A stretch of DNA of 64,000 bases from an uncultured Gammaproteobacteria bacterium (lineage in GTDB: Bacteria; Pseudomonadota; Gammaproteobacteria; HK1). The DNA lies in NCBI GenBank assembly GCA_958295465.1, contig OY282353.1:4517001-4581000 (forward strand), written 5' to 3'. This document shows positions 55,026-64,000 of this stretch, piece by piece; position 1 is the stretch's first letter; each line of letters starts with the position of its first letter. The translations under genes and the position numbers were made by a program. Under the pieces are notes generated by a model. That model saw nothing but the letters and a program-made list of their open reading frames with translations. It made no database searches and had not been told where the DNA came from.

Positions 55026-56065
55026 AGGCTCCGAGACGAAAATCCTTTTCTGCGATCGATCTGTTCTGCGGTTGCGGTGGGTTATCGCTTGGGCTTCTCA
55101 GAGCTGGATTCAACGTTGTAGCAGCCATAGATAACGATGATCTTTCGATCGAAACTTATAGACAAAATCACCGGAATACGTATCTGATCGAGAAGGATAT
55201 TCGTTCGGTAAATCCTCGGATTCTAATGAATAAACTGAATATGGAACCGGGCGATCTTGATTTGCTGGCCGGTTGCCCCCCTTGCCAGGGATTTTCGACT
55301 TTACGGACACTCAACGGTGGGCGAACTATCATTGAACCGATGAATGAGCATGTTTTTCAATTTATCAGATTCGTCCAAATCTTTTTGCCGAAAACGATAA
55401 TGATGGAAAATGTACCTGGATTACTCTATGATGCTCGCATGAAGAAAATCAAGAAGGCGCTCGACAAGCTAGGGTATGAATCTGAAGCCGACGTTTTCGA
55501 TGCCGCAAAATATGGCGTTCCCCAACGTCGCCTACGTATGATTATGATAGGTTTTCGTCGCGGTTATCCATCGTTCGCACCGCCCGTTCGACGAAAGCGG
55601 ACTGTGGCAGAGGCTATTCGAAATCTTCCGGCGCCGGGTATTTCAGGGGATCCTGCGCACGACTACTCCGTTCGCCGAGCTGCTCACGTAATGTCGTTAA
55701 TCCGTCGCATTCCCCAGGACGGCGGAAGCCGTACCGCCCTTCCAAATAGGGAGCAGCTTCGATGTCATCAGGAATTCGACGGATTCAAGGATGTATACGG
55801 TCGAATGGCATGGAATGAACCAGCTCCGACTATAACCGGAGGATGTATCAATCCATCAAAGGGGCGGTATCTTCATCCGGAAGAAGATCGGGCTATCACC
55901 TTGCGCGAAGCCGCACTTCTACAGAGTTTTCCGAGAAAGTATATTTTCGAAATGTCCAAGGGCCGCTATCCCGCAGCACAGTTAATCGGTAATGCCTTCC
56001 CTCCAAAATTCGCCGAACATCATGCTCGTTCCATTTATAGGCACCTCGACTCGACAAGTCCATGA
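55022..56065 (+). CDS. DNA (cytosine-5-)methyltransferase
   Basis: 347 residues with all main C5-methyltransferase motifs: I IDLFCGCGGLSLGLLRAGF, IV GCPPCQGFS with catalytic Cys88, VI MMENVPG, VIII GVPQRRLRMI, IX REAALLQSFP and X LIGNAFPPKFA. The variable region between VIII and IX, which reads the DNA target, is compact. The start overlaps the receiver-protein gene by four bases. No cognate restriction nuclease of known type follows; a Vsr gene converges on it 45 bp downstream. It marks self DNA or supports a system in which the GHKL and receiver proteins act as effector or switch (inference). Confidence 0.94.
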   Translation: MKAPRRKSFSAIDLFCGCGGLSLGLLRAGFNVVAAIDNDDLSIETYRQNHRNTYLIEKDIRSVNPRILMNKLNMEPGDLDLLAGCPPCQGFSTLRTLNGGRTIIEPMNEHVFQFIRFVQIFLPKTIMMENVPGLLYDARMKKIKKALDKLGYESEADVFDAAKYGVPQRRLRMIMIGFRRGYPSFAPPVRRKRTVAEAIRNLPAPGISGDPAHDYSVRRAAHVMSLIRRIPQDGGSRTALPNREQLRCHQEFDGFKDVYGRMAWNEPAPTITGGCINPSKGRYLHPEEDRAITLREAALLQSFPRKYIFEMSKGRYPAAQLIGNAFPPKFAEHHARSIYRHLDSTSP

Positions 56066-56110
56066 ATGTTGCATTTGAGTCGAAACCAAAATAACAATTA
56101 CACAATCGCT

Positions 56111-56536
56111 TCAGGGAGACAATTCTTTCTCCGGTCGCAGAAAACTCTTGATTCGATCGACCAGCCCCTCCGGATTATCCGTTTCGCATTCCCACACGAT
56201 CAGAACCGACCATCCTCGGTCTTCCAGATGATAAATGTTTTCCCGATCTCTCCGGACATTCTTATCAAGTTTAGCATTCCAGAATTCCTTATTTGACGAC
56301 GGTCGTGCGCCGCGCAGACAATCATGCTGGTGCCAGAAACAACCATGAACGAAAATGATTTTTTTCCGGCTCGGGAATACCAAGTCCGGGGTTCCCGGCA
56401 GATCCCGACGATAAAGACGATACCGGAATCCCATTCGATGAACCAAGTGGCGGACTCTCATTTCCGGTTTTGTATTCTGCCCCCGTATACGCCCCATGAG
56501 GCGGCTGCGAAGTTCGGAGGAAATATGGTCCGTCAT
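56111..56536 (-). CDS. vsr: Very short patch repair endonuclease (Vsr)
   Basis: A 141-residue Vsr. NTKPEMRVRHLVHRMGFRYR is the N-terminal signature, GTPDLVFPSRK carries catalytic Asp51, and VHGCFWHQHDC the zinc and catalytic residues (His64, Cys66, His69, His71, Cys73, the same numbers as in E. coli). It nicks T:G mismatches formed when 5-methylcytosine deaminates. It converges on the methyltransferase gene. Its ATG overlaps the stop codon of an RNA ligase fragment. Confidence 0.94.
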   Translation of the reverse strand: MTDHISSELRSRLMGRIRGQNTKPEMRVRHLVHRMGFRYRLYRRDLPGTPDLVFPSRKKIIFVHGCFWHQHDCLRGARPSSNKEFWNAKLDKNVRRDRENIYHLEDRGWSVLIVWECETDNPEGLVDRIKSFLRPEKELSP

Positions 56537-56660
56537 TACACAGAAAACCGATAAGATTGTATAGTGGCACGCAGTGCGAACGCATAGAATGCCACCTGTT
56601 CCGCTATGGATTTGTACTTGATGTTGTGCACTCCGTAAAAATCCTCGGTTGTGGAACCGG
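56536..56660 (-). pseudogene. C-terminal-region fragment of a second RNA ligase gene
   Basis: The minus strand reads SGSTTEDFYGVHNIKYKSIA then EQVAFYAFALRA, and then stops. This parallels GEDVYGVHSIEYEPVAEHET then FYAFALRNGD of the intact RNA ligase at 58779-59465. Only about 35 codons remain, and both ends are cut. The stop codon overlaps the vsr start. Confidence 0.65.
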
Positions 56661-56898
56661 ACTGCAGCATATCGGGCAATGGTTCAGAATATATGAATCC
56701 TGCTATACATATTATTCATAAATGTCGTGGCCAATAATCCGTTTCCGTTTTTTTGCAACAGTTTGTCTGGTATCTTCCGCTTTCTTGACGTCACGTTCCT
56801 TCATCGCTTTTACCGGTCTATTGTATTCGTTCATCGCCAAGGGGGCAGGTTTCAATTTGTCATCAAAAAATGCGCGGCACCACAATGCCATTCGACGC
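56661..56898. other. AT-rich non-coding spacer
   Basis: No credible gene is seen. The sequence is AT-rich (TATACATATTATTCATAAAT near 56704-56723), similar in base use to the adjacent methyltransferase cassette. It separates that cassette from the GC-rich ImmA/IrrE-like gene and is probably an insertion border. Confidence 0.4.
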
Positions 56899-58308
56899 CT
56901 ATGAATCGCTGATCCAGGCGAGCCGGTGGTTCTGGATCTGGTGGCCGATCACCCACGCACTGATGCCGTAGTGGTGGGCCAGCTCGTCGATTCCACGGGA
57001 AGATACGCTCCCGCCCAGGTGTTGCGACAGTCCCGCCGCCGGAGCCAGGAACTCGGCGGCGAACGCTCGGGACGCGCGTTGCTCCCGAGTATGCGCCTCG
57101 GTCACGAGCCGCCGGTCCGCTTCCCGATTACGGCTGAAGTGCCGGAAGAAGATCGATCGCGCGAGCCGGAACCGGTGACCGTTCATGTCCGTCTCGGCAT
57201 TGCCGACGATCGCCACCGGGGCGCCATCCTTGCTTCGAGTCACCGCGGCCTCCAGTGGGCTTTCGGACTCGGGTTCCATCGTCCGATAGGGAGATTGCGC
57301 CCAACCGAGGCGAACGAGAATCTCATCCATGTCTTCAATGGGCTCGTGTCCATCTGCCGGTGACAGGTGCTGCCGGAGGGCGGCCGCGCACGCATAGCCG
57401 AGACCGTGGGCCGTCCCGATGTCGGCGTCCGACCGGACAGCCTCGGGATTGCGGGCTGCCGCCAAGCCTCCAACCGGAGGCAGGTGGCTTCGAGGCTGGA
57501 GTGTGGGCTCGCGATGACTGGCACGGCCGGCGTCGGCCGCGAGTGCTTCGGCCCGGCACAGCCATTCCATATCCCTCTGCAAGGTCTGCGGGCGTTCCGC
57601 GTCGAGGAGATCGTCCCTGAGCGGAGTATCGAAGTCCGACACCAACCGGGGAAGGGTCTCCGCCAGCTCGTCCGTGAGCTCCTCCGGGTCGAAAGGGTCG
57701 ATACCCAGACGAGCCGACCACTCGCAAAGCCTGCGCTCCTGCTCCGTCGCTTTGGTGATTGCCGCCCAATCCTGGCGGAAAGCCCTGACTTCCGGCTCTT
57801 CGAATCCTTCGAGCCTGGCCATGACGGCCTGGACCGCTTCCGCCAATCCTCGTTCGGCGTCGGCCACGTCCAGATGTATTTCACCCTCGCCGGTGAAACG
57901 GAGAGGCGGGTGAATCGAGGCGGTGCCGTCCGGCGTCCATCGCACGACGACCTTCTGCTCGTCCCGATGGAGGGTGAGATCGGGCAGCGCTACTCCTTCC
58001 CGAGCCGCCAGCAGGCTATGTCGCTGCACCCACGCCCGATCCTGCAACGTTCTTGCGAGATCGCGCGAGGCGTAGCGGGCGGGAAACCGATACGATTCGT
58101 TCAGGAGAAACCACCAGTTCTCCACGATCCACCGGCCAAGGGGAAAAGCGGAGCCATAGATACCGCCGCGCAAGCTCTCGGAGGCGCCATGAACCGCTTC
58201 CGTCACCAGACGCCCATCCGCCTCGATCACGAAGCGGCACCAGGAACGGGCGAGAACCGTATCCCTTACCCCCGGGGCGTCTTGCCACTCCATGCGAAAT
58301 CGGATCAT
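56899..58308 (-). CDS. ImmA/IrrE-like hypothetical protein without a zinc motif
   Basis: 469 residues. The C-terminal part, EQRASRAFAAEFLAPAAGLS then ISAWVIGHQIQNHRLAWI, resembles the end of ImmA/IrrE-type metallopeptidases (RASRAFAAEFLAPA is characteristic), but the HExxH zinc site is missing; the matching place reads SIFFRHFSRNREAD. The N-terminal 300 residues are not recognised (WIVENWWFLLNESYRFPARY stands out). Its ATG overlaps the gene upstream, so the two form a pair. It may be a non-catalytic regulatory member of a toxin-antitoxin or defence pair. Confidence 0.55.
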   Translation of the reverse strand: MIRFRMEWQDAPGVRDTVLARSWCRFVIEADGRLVTEAVHGASESLRGGIYGSAFPLGRWIVENWWFLLNESYRFPARYASRDLARTLQDRAWVQRHSLLAAREGVALPDLTLHRDEQKVVVRWTPDGTASIHPPLRFTGEGEIHLDVADAERGLAEAVQAVMARLEGFEEPEVRAFRQDWAAITKATEQERRLCEWSARLGIDPFDPEELTDELAETLPRLVSDFDTPLRDDLLDAERPQTLQRDMEWLCRAEALAADAGRASHREPTLQPRSHLPPVGGLAAARNPEAVRSDADIGTAHGLGYACAAALRQHLSPADGHEPIEDMDEILVRLGWAQSPYRTMEPESESPLEAAVTRSKDGAPVAIVGNAETDMNGHRFRLARSIFFRHFSRNREADRRLVTEAHTREQRASRAFAAEFLAPAAGLSQHLGGSVSSRGIDELAHHYGISAWVIGHQIQNHRLAWISDS

Positions 58309-58706
58309 GCGCCGATGCTCCGGTCCAAGCGCTCTTCCGGGTCACGAGGATACTCCACTTCTTCGAGCCGATAACCTTTGTAGGTCCCGGCCGGACCGTT
58401 GAGATGTCGCGCCTCGTAGAGATGTCCATCGAGCCATCCCCAGACGTACTTCGGAAAGCCCTGCTCGAAAACCGCGCTCGTGCAGCGCCGTCGGATGGCT
58501 TCCTGCAAGGCGGCGTTGATGTCGTCCCACTCGATCCTGGGGTCGCAAGGCGTCGCGTCCGAGCGAAGCGCCGGCGAACCTGCCGGGCTCGGATGGCCCT
58601 TGTGCTCCGGGCTGCCCACGTATCGCGCTCTCGACGCCGTGTTCTCCGGGGATGCGTCGCCGTTCCACGGGCCGATTGCACGACGCTTGGGTCGCCGATG
58701 TCTCAT
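58305..58706 (-). CDS. Hypothetical partner protein of the ImmA/IrrE-like gene
   Basis: 133 residues. It has a YVGSPEHKGHPSPAGSPALR segment followed by RSDATPCDPRIEWDDINAAL, and a C-terminal YVWGWLDGHLYEARHLNGPA. I do not recognise the family. The His/Lys/Cys pattern (SPEHK, ATPCD) and the four-base overlap with the next gene suggest a small two-gene module of the toxin-antitoxin type. It starts 72 bp after the RNA ligase gene in the same direction. Confidence 0.55.
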   Translation of the reverse strand: MRHRRPKRRAIGPWNGDASPENTASRARYVGSPEHKGHPSPAGSPALRSDATPCDPRIEWDDINAALQEAIRRRCTSAVFEQGFPKYVWGWLDGHLYEARHLNGPAGTYKGYRLEEVEYPRDPEERLDRSIGA

Positions 58707-58778
58707 GGTCAGTCCTGCTCCATCACGCTCGCCATATGACGATTCGGCAATTTCGGCTCACACGAATAGCGGGCAGCA

Positions 58779-59465
58779 TCACCCAGCCCGCCCCGCGATT
58801 CGGCACGGCCTCCAGTGCCGGGTCCAGTGCTCGTCACTCTGCACATGTCCGGGACGGACGCTCTTGCAGACGTTGTCCTGGAATTCCGTCGCCGCAAACC
58901 CTCGCGCCAGCCGCATGACGACGCCCTCCCGCTCACCCCCGAGCATGGACGGCTCAACGTGGGCCTGCTTCATGAACGCGCTGATCTCGGCAACCGACCG
59001 GAAACGCCCCCTGAACAGCACCGGCACCACCGGAATCTCCCGGTGCTTCGCGTACCCCTCGACCTCGGCGAAGGCGGCAAACGCGCCGTCACCGTTGCGC
59101 AGCGCAAAAGCGTAGAACGTTTCATGCTCCGCCACGGGCTCGTACTCGATACTGTGCACGCCGTAAACATCCTCGCCGTAGAGCCAGACGTCGGGCTCGT
59201 TCACCTTCCAGGCGTGGTATTTCTTCACCATCGCCATCCACTTCGCGTCGGAAGGGGCGGATACGCTGCGCGCGTAGACCTTGCCGGCATGAAGGAGCGT
59301 GTTCCCGCCGTCCAGCTTCTCCGTCACCACCATGTCTTCGCCGACGAAGCGAGCCGGATTCGCGTGCACGTCGTCGCCACGGCCGATGCTCGGGGACCAG
59401 GGCCAGTACGACGTCTTGGGATACCTGACGTTCAACGCCGGATCGGAATCGCTTTCAGCCGTCAC
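58779..59465 (-). CDS. RNA ligase family protein
   Basis: 228 residues. Nucleotidyltransferase motif I is TEKLDGGNT with Lys50, the residue adenylated in RNA ligases. DVWLYGEDVYGVHSIEY and FYAFALRN supply motifs III/IIIa, EREGVVMRL motif IV (180-186) and CKSVRPGHVQ motif V (Lys201). It is of the T4 Rnl2-like kind and seals nicked or broken RNA. It lies 72 bp downstream of hsdM in the same direction, a position that recalls hsd loci with tRNA-cutting nucleases. A fragment of a homologue lies 2.2 kb away. Confidence 0.85.
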   Translation of the reverse strand: MTAESDSDPALNVRYPKTSYWPWSPSIGRGDDVHANPARFVGEDMVVTEKLDGGNTLLHAGKVYARSVSAPSDAKWMAMVKKYHAWKVNEPDVWLYGEDVYGVHSIEYEPVAEHETFYAFALRNGDGAFAAFAEVEGYAKHREIPVVPVLFRGRFRSVAEISAFMKQAHVEPSMLGGEREGVVMRLARGFAATEFQDNVCKSVRPGHVQSDEHWTRHWRPCRIAGRAG

Positions 59466-59537
59466 AATTACACCCGTTGCGGATTCCGGAACCGCGACGA
59501 TTGTGCCGCATCCACCCGATCCGCCGAAAACGGCTCG

Positions 59538-61499
<1,962 letters not shown>

Positions 61500-61636
61500 C
61501 GGGCGAGGTTACCTGTCTGTCCGCCGGTCGGTCTCGACCTCCGCGTCGGGTATCCAACGAACAGTCACCGCACCCGAGCGGATCCTCGGGGCGTTCAGCG
61601 CCGGGGCCGGGCGATGGTAGCCGCACGCCCCCACCA

Positions 61637-62515
61637 TCAACCGCGCTCCCCGAACAGGCCGCCGGGGCGCACCACGAGCACCAGCGCGACGAGGAGGGTG
61701 GCGAGGATCTTCGCCAGCGTAGGCGAGAAGAACATCGAGATCACCCCGTCGCTCAGGCCGATGACGATGGCGGCCACGATGGTGCCGCGCAGGCTGCCCA
61801 GCCCGCCGATGATCACCACGATGAACGAGAGCAACAGCGGGTCGAGCCCCATCAGGTAGTGGGCCTGCCGGATGGGGACGATCAGCACCCCGGCCACTGC
61901 GGCCAGCATGGCCCCGGCCGCGAACACCAGCGCGTACACCCGGCGTACCGGCACCCCGTGGGCCAGCGCCATCTCCGCGTCCTGTTGCGTCGCGCGCATG
62001 TACAGCCCCGCCTTGCTCTTCGCCATCACCGCCCAGGTCCCGAGCAGGAGCAGCACGGACGCCCCGATGACCACCAGCTTGTAACCGGAGTAGCCGAACC
62101 AAGGGAAGACGACGCGGAAGTAGACGGGCGCCTCGACCGGGCGCGCATCCGGCCCGTACCCGCTCAGGACCGCCTGCTGAAGGAGGTAGAGCAGGCCGAT
62201 GGTGGCGACGATGGTGCCCTCCGGGTGGTAGTTCACCCGGCGCAGGATGAGCCAGTCCGCGGCCAGCGCCAGCGCGCCCACCACCAGCGGGGCGAACAGG
62301 AGCGCGAGCAGGAAGGCGCCGGCCGGGGAGCCATCGACCATCGATGCGCAGAACCACGCGAGCACCGCCCCGAGCATGTAGAACTCGCCGTGCGCGACGT
62401 TGACGATGCGCATCACCCCGAAGACCAGCGACAGGCCGAGCGCGGTGACCGCCAGCACGCAGGCGGTCACCGCGCCTTCGAGCAGCGCCAGCAGCAGGTG
62501 CGGGCCGAAGCTCAC
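61637..62515 (-). CDS. livH: Branched-chain amino acid-type ABC transporter permease
   Basis: 292 residues, with about eight hydrophobic segments and the LivH signature LSLVFGVMRIVNVAHGEFYM, plus GLYMRATQQDAEMA and VVIIGGLGSLRGTIVA. The GTG at 62515 begins (M)SFGPHLLLALLEGAV. It lies 14 bp after the binding-protein gene. livM, which should follow, is instead 20 kb further on (40703-41638). The C-terminus (RPGGLFGERG) is complete, so the island did not cut the gene itself. Confidence 0.92.
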   Translation of the reverse strand: MSFGPHLLLALLEGAVTACVLAVTALGLSLVFGVMRIVNVAHGEFYMLGAVLAWFCASMVDGSPAGAFLLALLFAPLVVGALALAADWLILRRVNYHPEGTIVATIGLLYLLQQAVLSGYGPDARPVEAPVYFRVVFPWFGYSGYKLVVIGASVLLLLGTWAVMAKSKAGLYMRATQQDAEMALAHGVPVRRVYALVFAAGAMLAAVAGVLIVPIRQAHYLMGLDPLLLSFIVVIIGGLGSLRGTIVAAIVIGLSDGVISMFFSPTLAKILATLLVALVLVVRPGGLFGERG

Positions 62516-62529
62516 AGCGCCGACAGGGG

Positions 62530-63876
62530 TTACAGGGACTGCTGGGTGTAGTCCGCCTCCGGCTCGTACCTGCCGTCCTCGATCGAGGTGGTGTGCACCA
62601 CTTCGAGCCCGCCGCCCCGGACCTCGGAGATGAACTGGCGCCCGTAGCACTGGTGCAGCGCGCCGTTGAACTCCTTGTAGCCCTGCGGGTGGCCGATCCC
62701 CTCGTTGAAGCCCCGAAAGCCCTCCATCGCCTCGATGAGCGCCGCGACGTCGCCCGGGGTGCGGCTGCGGTACCCGCTCTGCTCGACACCCTGCTTGATC
62801 GCGTAGAGCGTCTCCCAGCAGCCGAACATGTGCGAGTTGGTGGAGACGTCCTTCGGGTCGTCGACGCTCGCGCCGTCCGCGTTGATGCCGACCTTCTCCC
62901 GGTAGAGCCGGTTGGCCGCGGTGTCCAGGCCGCCGGCGTAGCGCGGCATCGCCTCCCACAGGTAGGTGCCCTCCAGGAACGAGAGGCCGGGGCTCGCGAT
63001 GTCCACGCCTTCGAGCGAATCGATGAAGCCGAAGATCCGCGGGCGCTTCGAGCCGAAGTGCTCGCCCATTTCCTTCACGAAGGTCAGCACCCCCGGTCCG
63101 ACCATCACGTGGTAGAGCACCTCGGTATCGGCCGGGATCTGCGGGAAATACCTGGTGAACGAGGACTCGGTGGGCGGGATCGCGATCTTCGCCGCGACGC
63201 TGCCGCCGCGCGCCTCGACCGCGGCGCTGAAGTAGTCGCGGTGGTCGTACCCGAACGCATAGTCGGGGAAGATCATGGTGACGCGCTTGCCGAGGTTGTC
63301 CGTCACCCACGGCGCCATCGCCTGCACCTGCGCGCGCACGTCGGTGATCCCCGGCTGGAACACGTAGCGGTTGAGGGTGCCCGAGGCGACGTGGTAGCCC
63401 TCGCTGACCACGAAGTAGGGGATCTTCAGCTCTCCCGCCCGCGGCGCCGAGCCGATCACCACGTGCGAGAACAGCGGGCCGTAGACGAAGTCCACCTGGT
63501 GCTGATTCGCGAACTTCTCCACCACCTCCGCACCGCGCTTCGGATCGGTGCCATCGTCCTCGGGCACCAGCTCCACCGGACGGCCGGCGATCCCGCCGTT
63601 CTCGTTCATGTAAGCCGCCGCCGCGTTCGCGGTGCGTTCGTACCAGCGGCCGTAGGTGGCGCCGATGCCGGTGCGGTGCACCTGGAATCCGACGCGGATC
63701 GGAGCGTCGCTGCCGGCCGCGTAGGCGCTGCGCGCGACCGGGGCGGTCGCGATCGAGGCGGTGCCGGCCATCGCGGCCGCCCCGGCCGTGGCCGCGCCCG
63801 CTTTGAGCAGGCCGCGGCGCGTGATCTTCGGTCCGCCCGTGGCGGTGGGTCCGGCCTTCATGGTGTCGTCGTTCAT
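62530..63876 (-). CDS. Tat-exported amide/urea- or amino acid-binding protein of the ABC transporter
   Basis: 448 residues from the ATG at 63876, which follows AGGAGGAAGGGAG. A twin-arginine signal (KITRRGLLKAGAATAGAAAM, then an Ala-rich stretch to SAYAAG) precedes the mature protein, which begins APIRVGFQVHRTGIGATYGR, the type I periplasmic binding fold (Leu/Ile/Val-, amide- and urea-binding family). It feeds LivH/LivM/LivG/LivF. The ligand is not readable; long amide-binding-type homologues bind short-chain amides or urea, which would fit the nitrile hydratase product, but that is speculation. Confidence 0.88.
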   Translation of the reverse strand: MNDDTMKAGPTATGGPKITRRGLLKAGAATAGAAAMAGTASIATAPVARSAYAAGSDAPIRVGFQVHRTGIGATYGRWYERTANAAAAYMNENGGIAGRPVELVPEDDGTDPKRGAEVVEKFANQHQVDFVYGPLFSHVVIGSAPRAGELKIPYFVVSEGYHVASGTLNRYVFQPGITDVRAQVQAMAPWVTDNLGKRVTMIFPDYAFGYDHRDYFSAAVEARGGSVAAKIAIPPTESSFTRYFPQIPADTEVLYHVMVGPGVLTFVKEMGEHFGSKRPRIFGFIDSLEGVDIASPGLSFLEGTYLWEAMPRYAGGLDTAANRLYREKVGINADGASVDDPKDVSTNSHMFGCWETLYAIKQGVEQSGYRSRTPGDVAALIEAMEGFRGFNEGIGHPQGYKEFNGALHQCYGRQFISEVRGGGLEVVHTTSIEDGRYEPEADYTQQSL

Positions 63877-64000
63877 CTCCCTTCCTCCTGTTCTGAAGCG
63901 TCTTCCGCGGGGGGTTGCGCCGGACGATCCGGGCCGTCCCGCCGGCTCCGATCCATAGCACGCCCCGGCGCCTCGATCCACGGCGCCGGCTCAGGCGGCG

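Overview
The window is high-GC proteobacterial chromosome (inferred from the heterotetrameric sarcosine oxidases, the MetK/AhcY/FolD/FolC set, a 4.5S-type SRP RNA and Tat and RBS patterns). Species cannot be named. Methylated-amine and one-carbon genes dominate, as in bacteria that use glycine betaine and its demethylation products. Decayed genes, IS elements, in-frame repeats and a large defence island show an actively rearranged genome.

Positions 1-11.5 kb: the 3' part of a fused hydantoinase/oxoprolinase gene with a coupled small ORF, then a leftward operon for a corrinoid protein, a pterin-dependent methyltransferase and a ferredoxin/ASKHA corrinoid activase. Rightward folD, an SPFH protein and folC follow. 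Positions 11.7-31.4 kb: two complete leftward soxBDAG operons bracket two insertion sequences with clear target duplications, metF, metK, ahcY and a three-gene cobalt nitrile hydratase or thiocyanate hydrolase cluster. Sarcosine oxidase releases methylene-THF, which FolD and MetF interconvert. The corrinoid methyltransferase set, MetK and AhcY plausibly complete a methionine/SAM cycle.

Positions 31.6-38.7 kb: SRP RNA, tRNA-Ser(GGA), a Rieske protein, a dimethylglycine/trimethylamine dehydrogenase-like flavoprotein, and remnants of a Mu-like prophage whose repressor carries an early amber codon.

Positions 38.8-63.9 kb: a branched-chain-amino-acid-type ABC operon (binding protein, livH, livM, livG, livF) is split by about 20 kb between livH and livM. 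The insert is a nested defence island. Its outer layer is a type I restriction-modification locus (hsdM, hsdS, a Phd/PIN toxin-antitoxin pair, hsdR, YgjP-like metallopeptidase). Its inner layer, between hsdM and hsdS, holds a decayed MobF relaxase gene, an AT-richer cassette, an RNA ligase and an ImmA/IrrE-like pair. The cassette encodes a double-GHKL ATPase/histidine-kinase-like protein, a receiver-domain protein, a C5 cytosine methyltransferase and a Vsr endonuclease. It is the best candidate here for an undescribed system.

A recurring theme is short repeats inside coding sequence. A palindromic element of about 100 bp lies at three loci, in frame within folC and at the 5' end of the corrinoid methyltransferase gene. 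livF carries an 18-bp in-frame minisatellite, and a 44-bp tandem repeat extends from the 3' end of hsdR.
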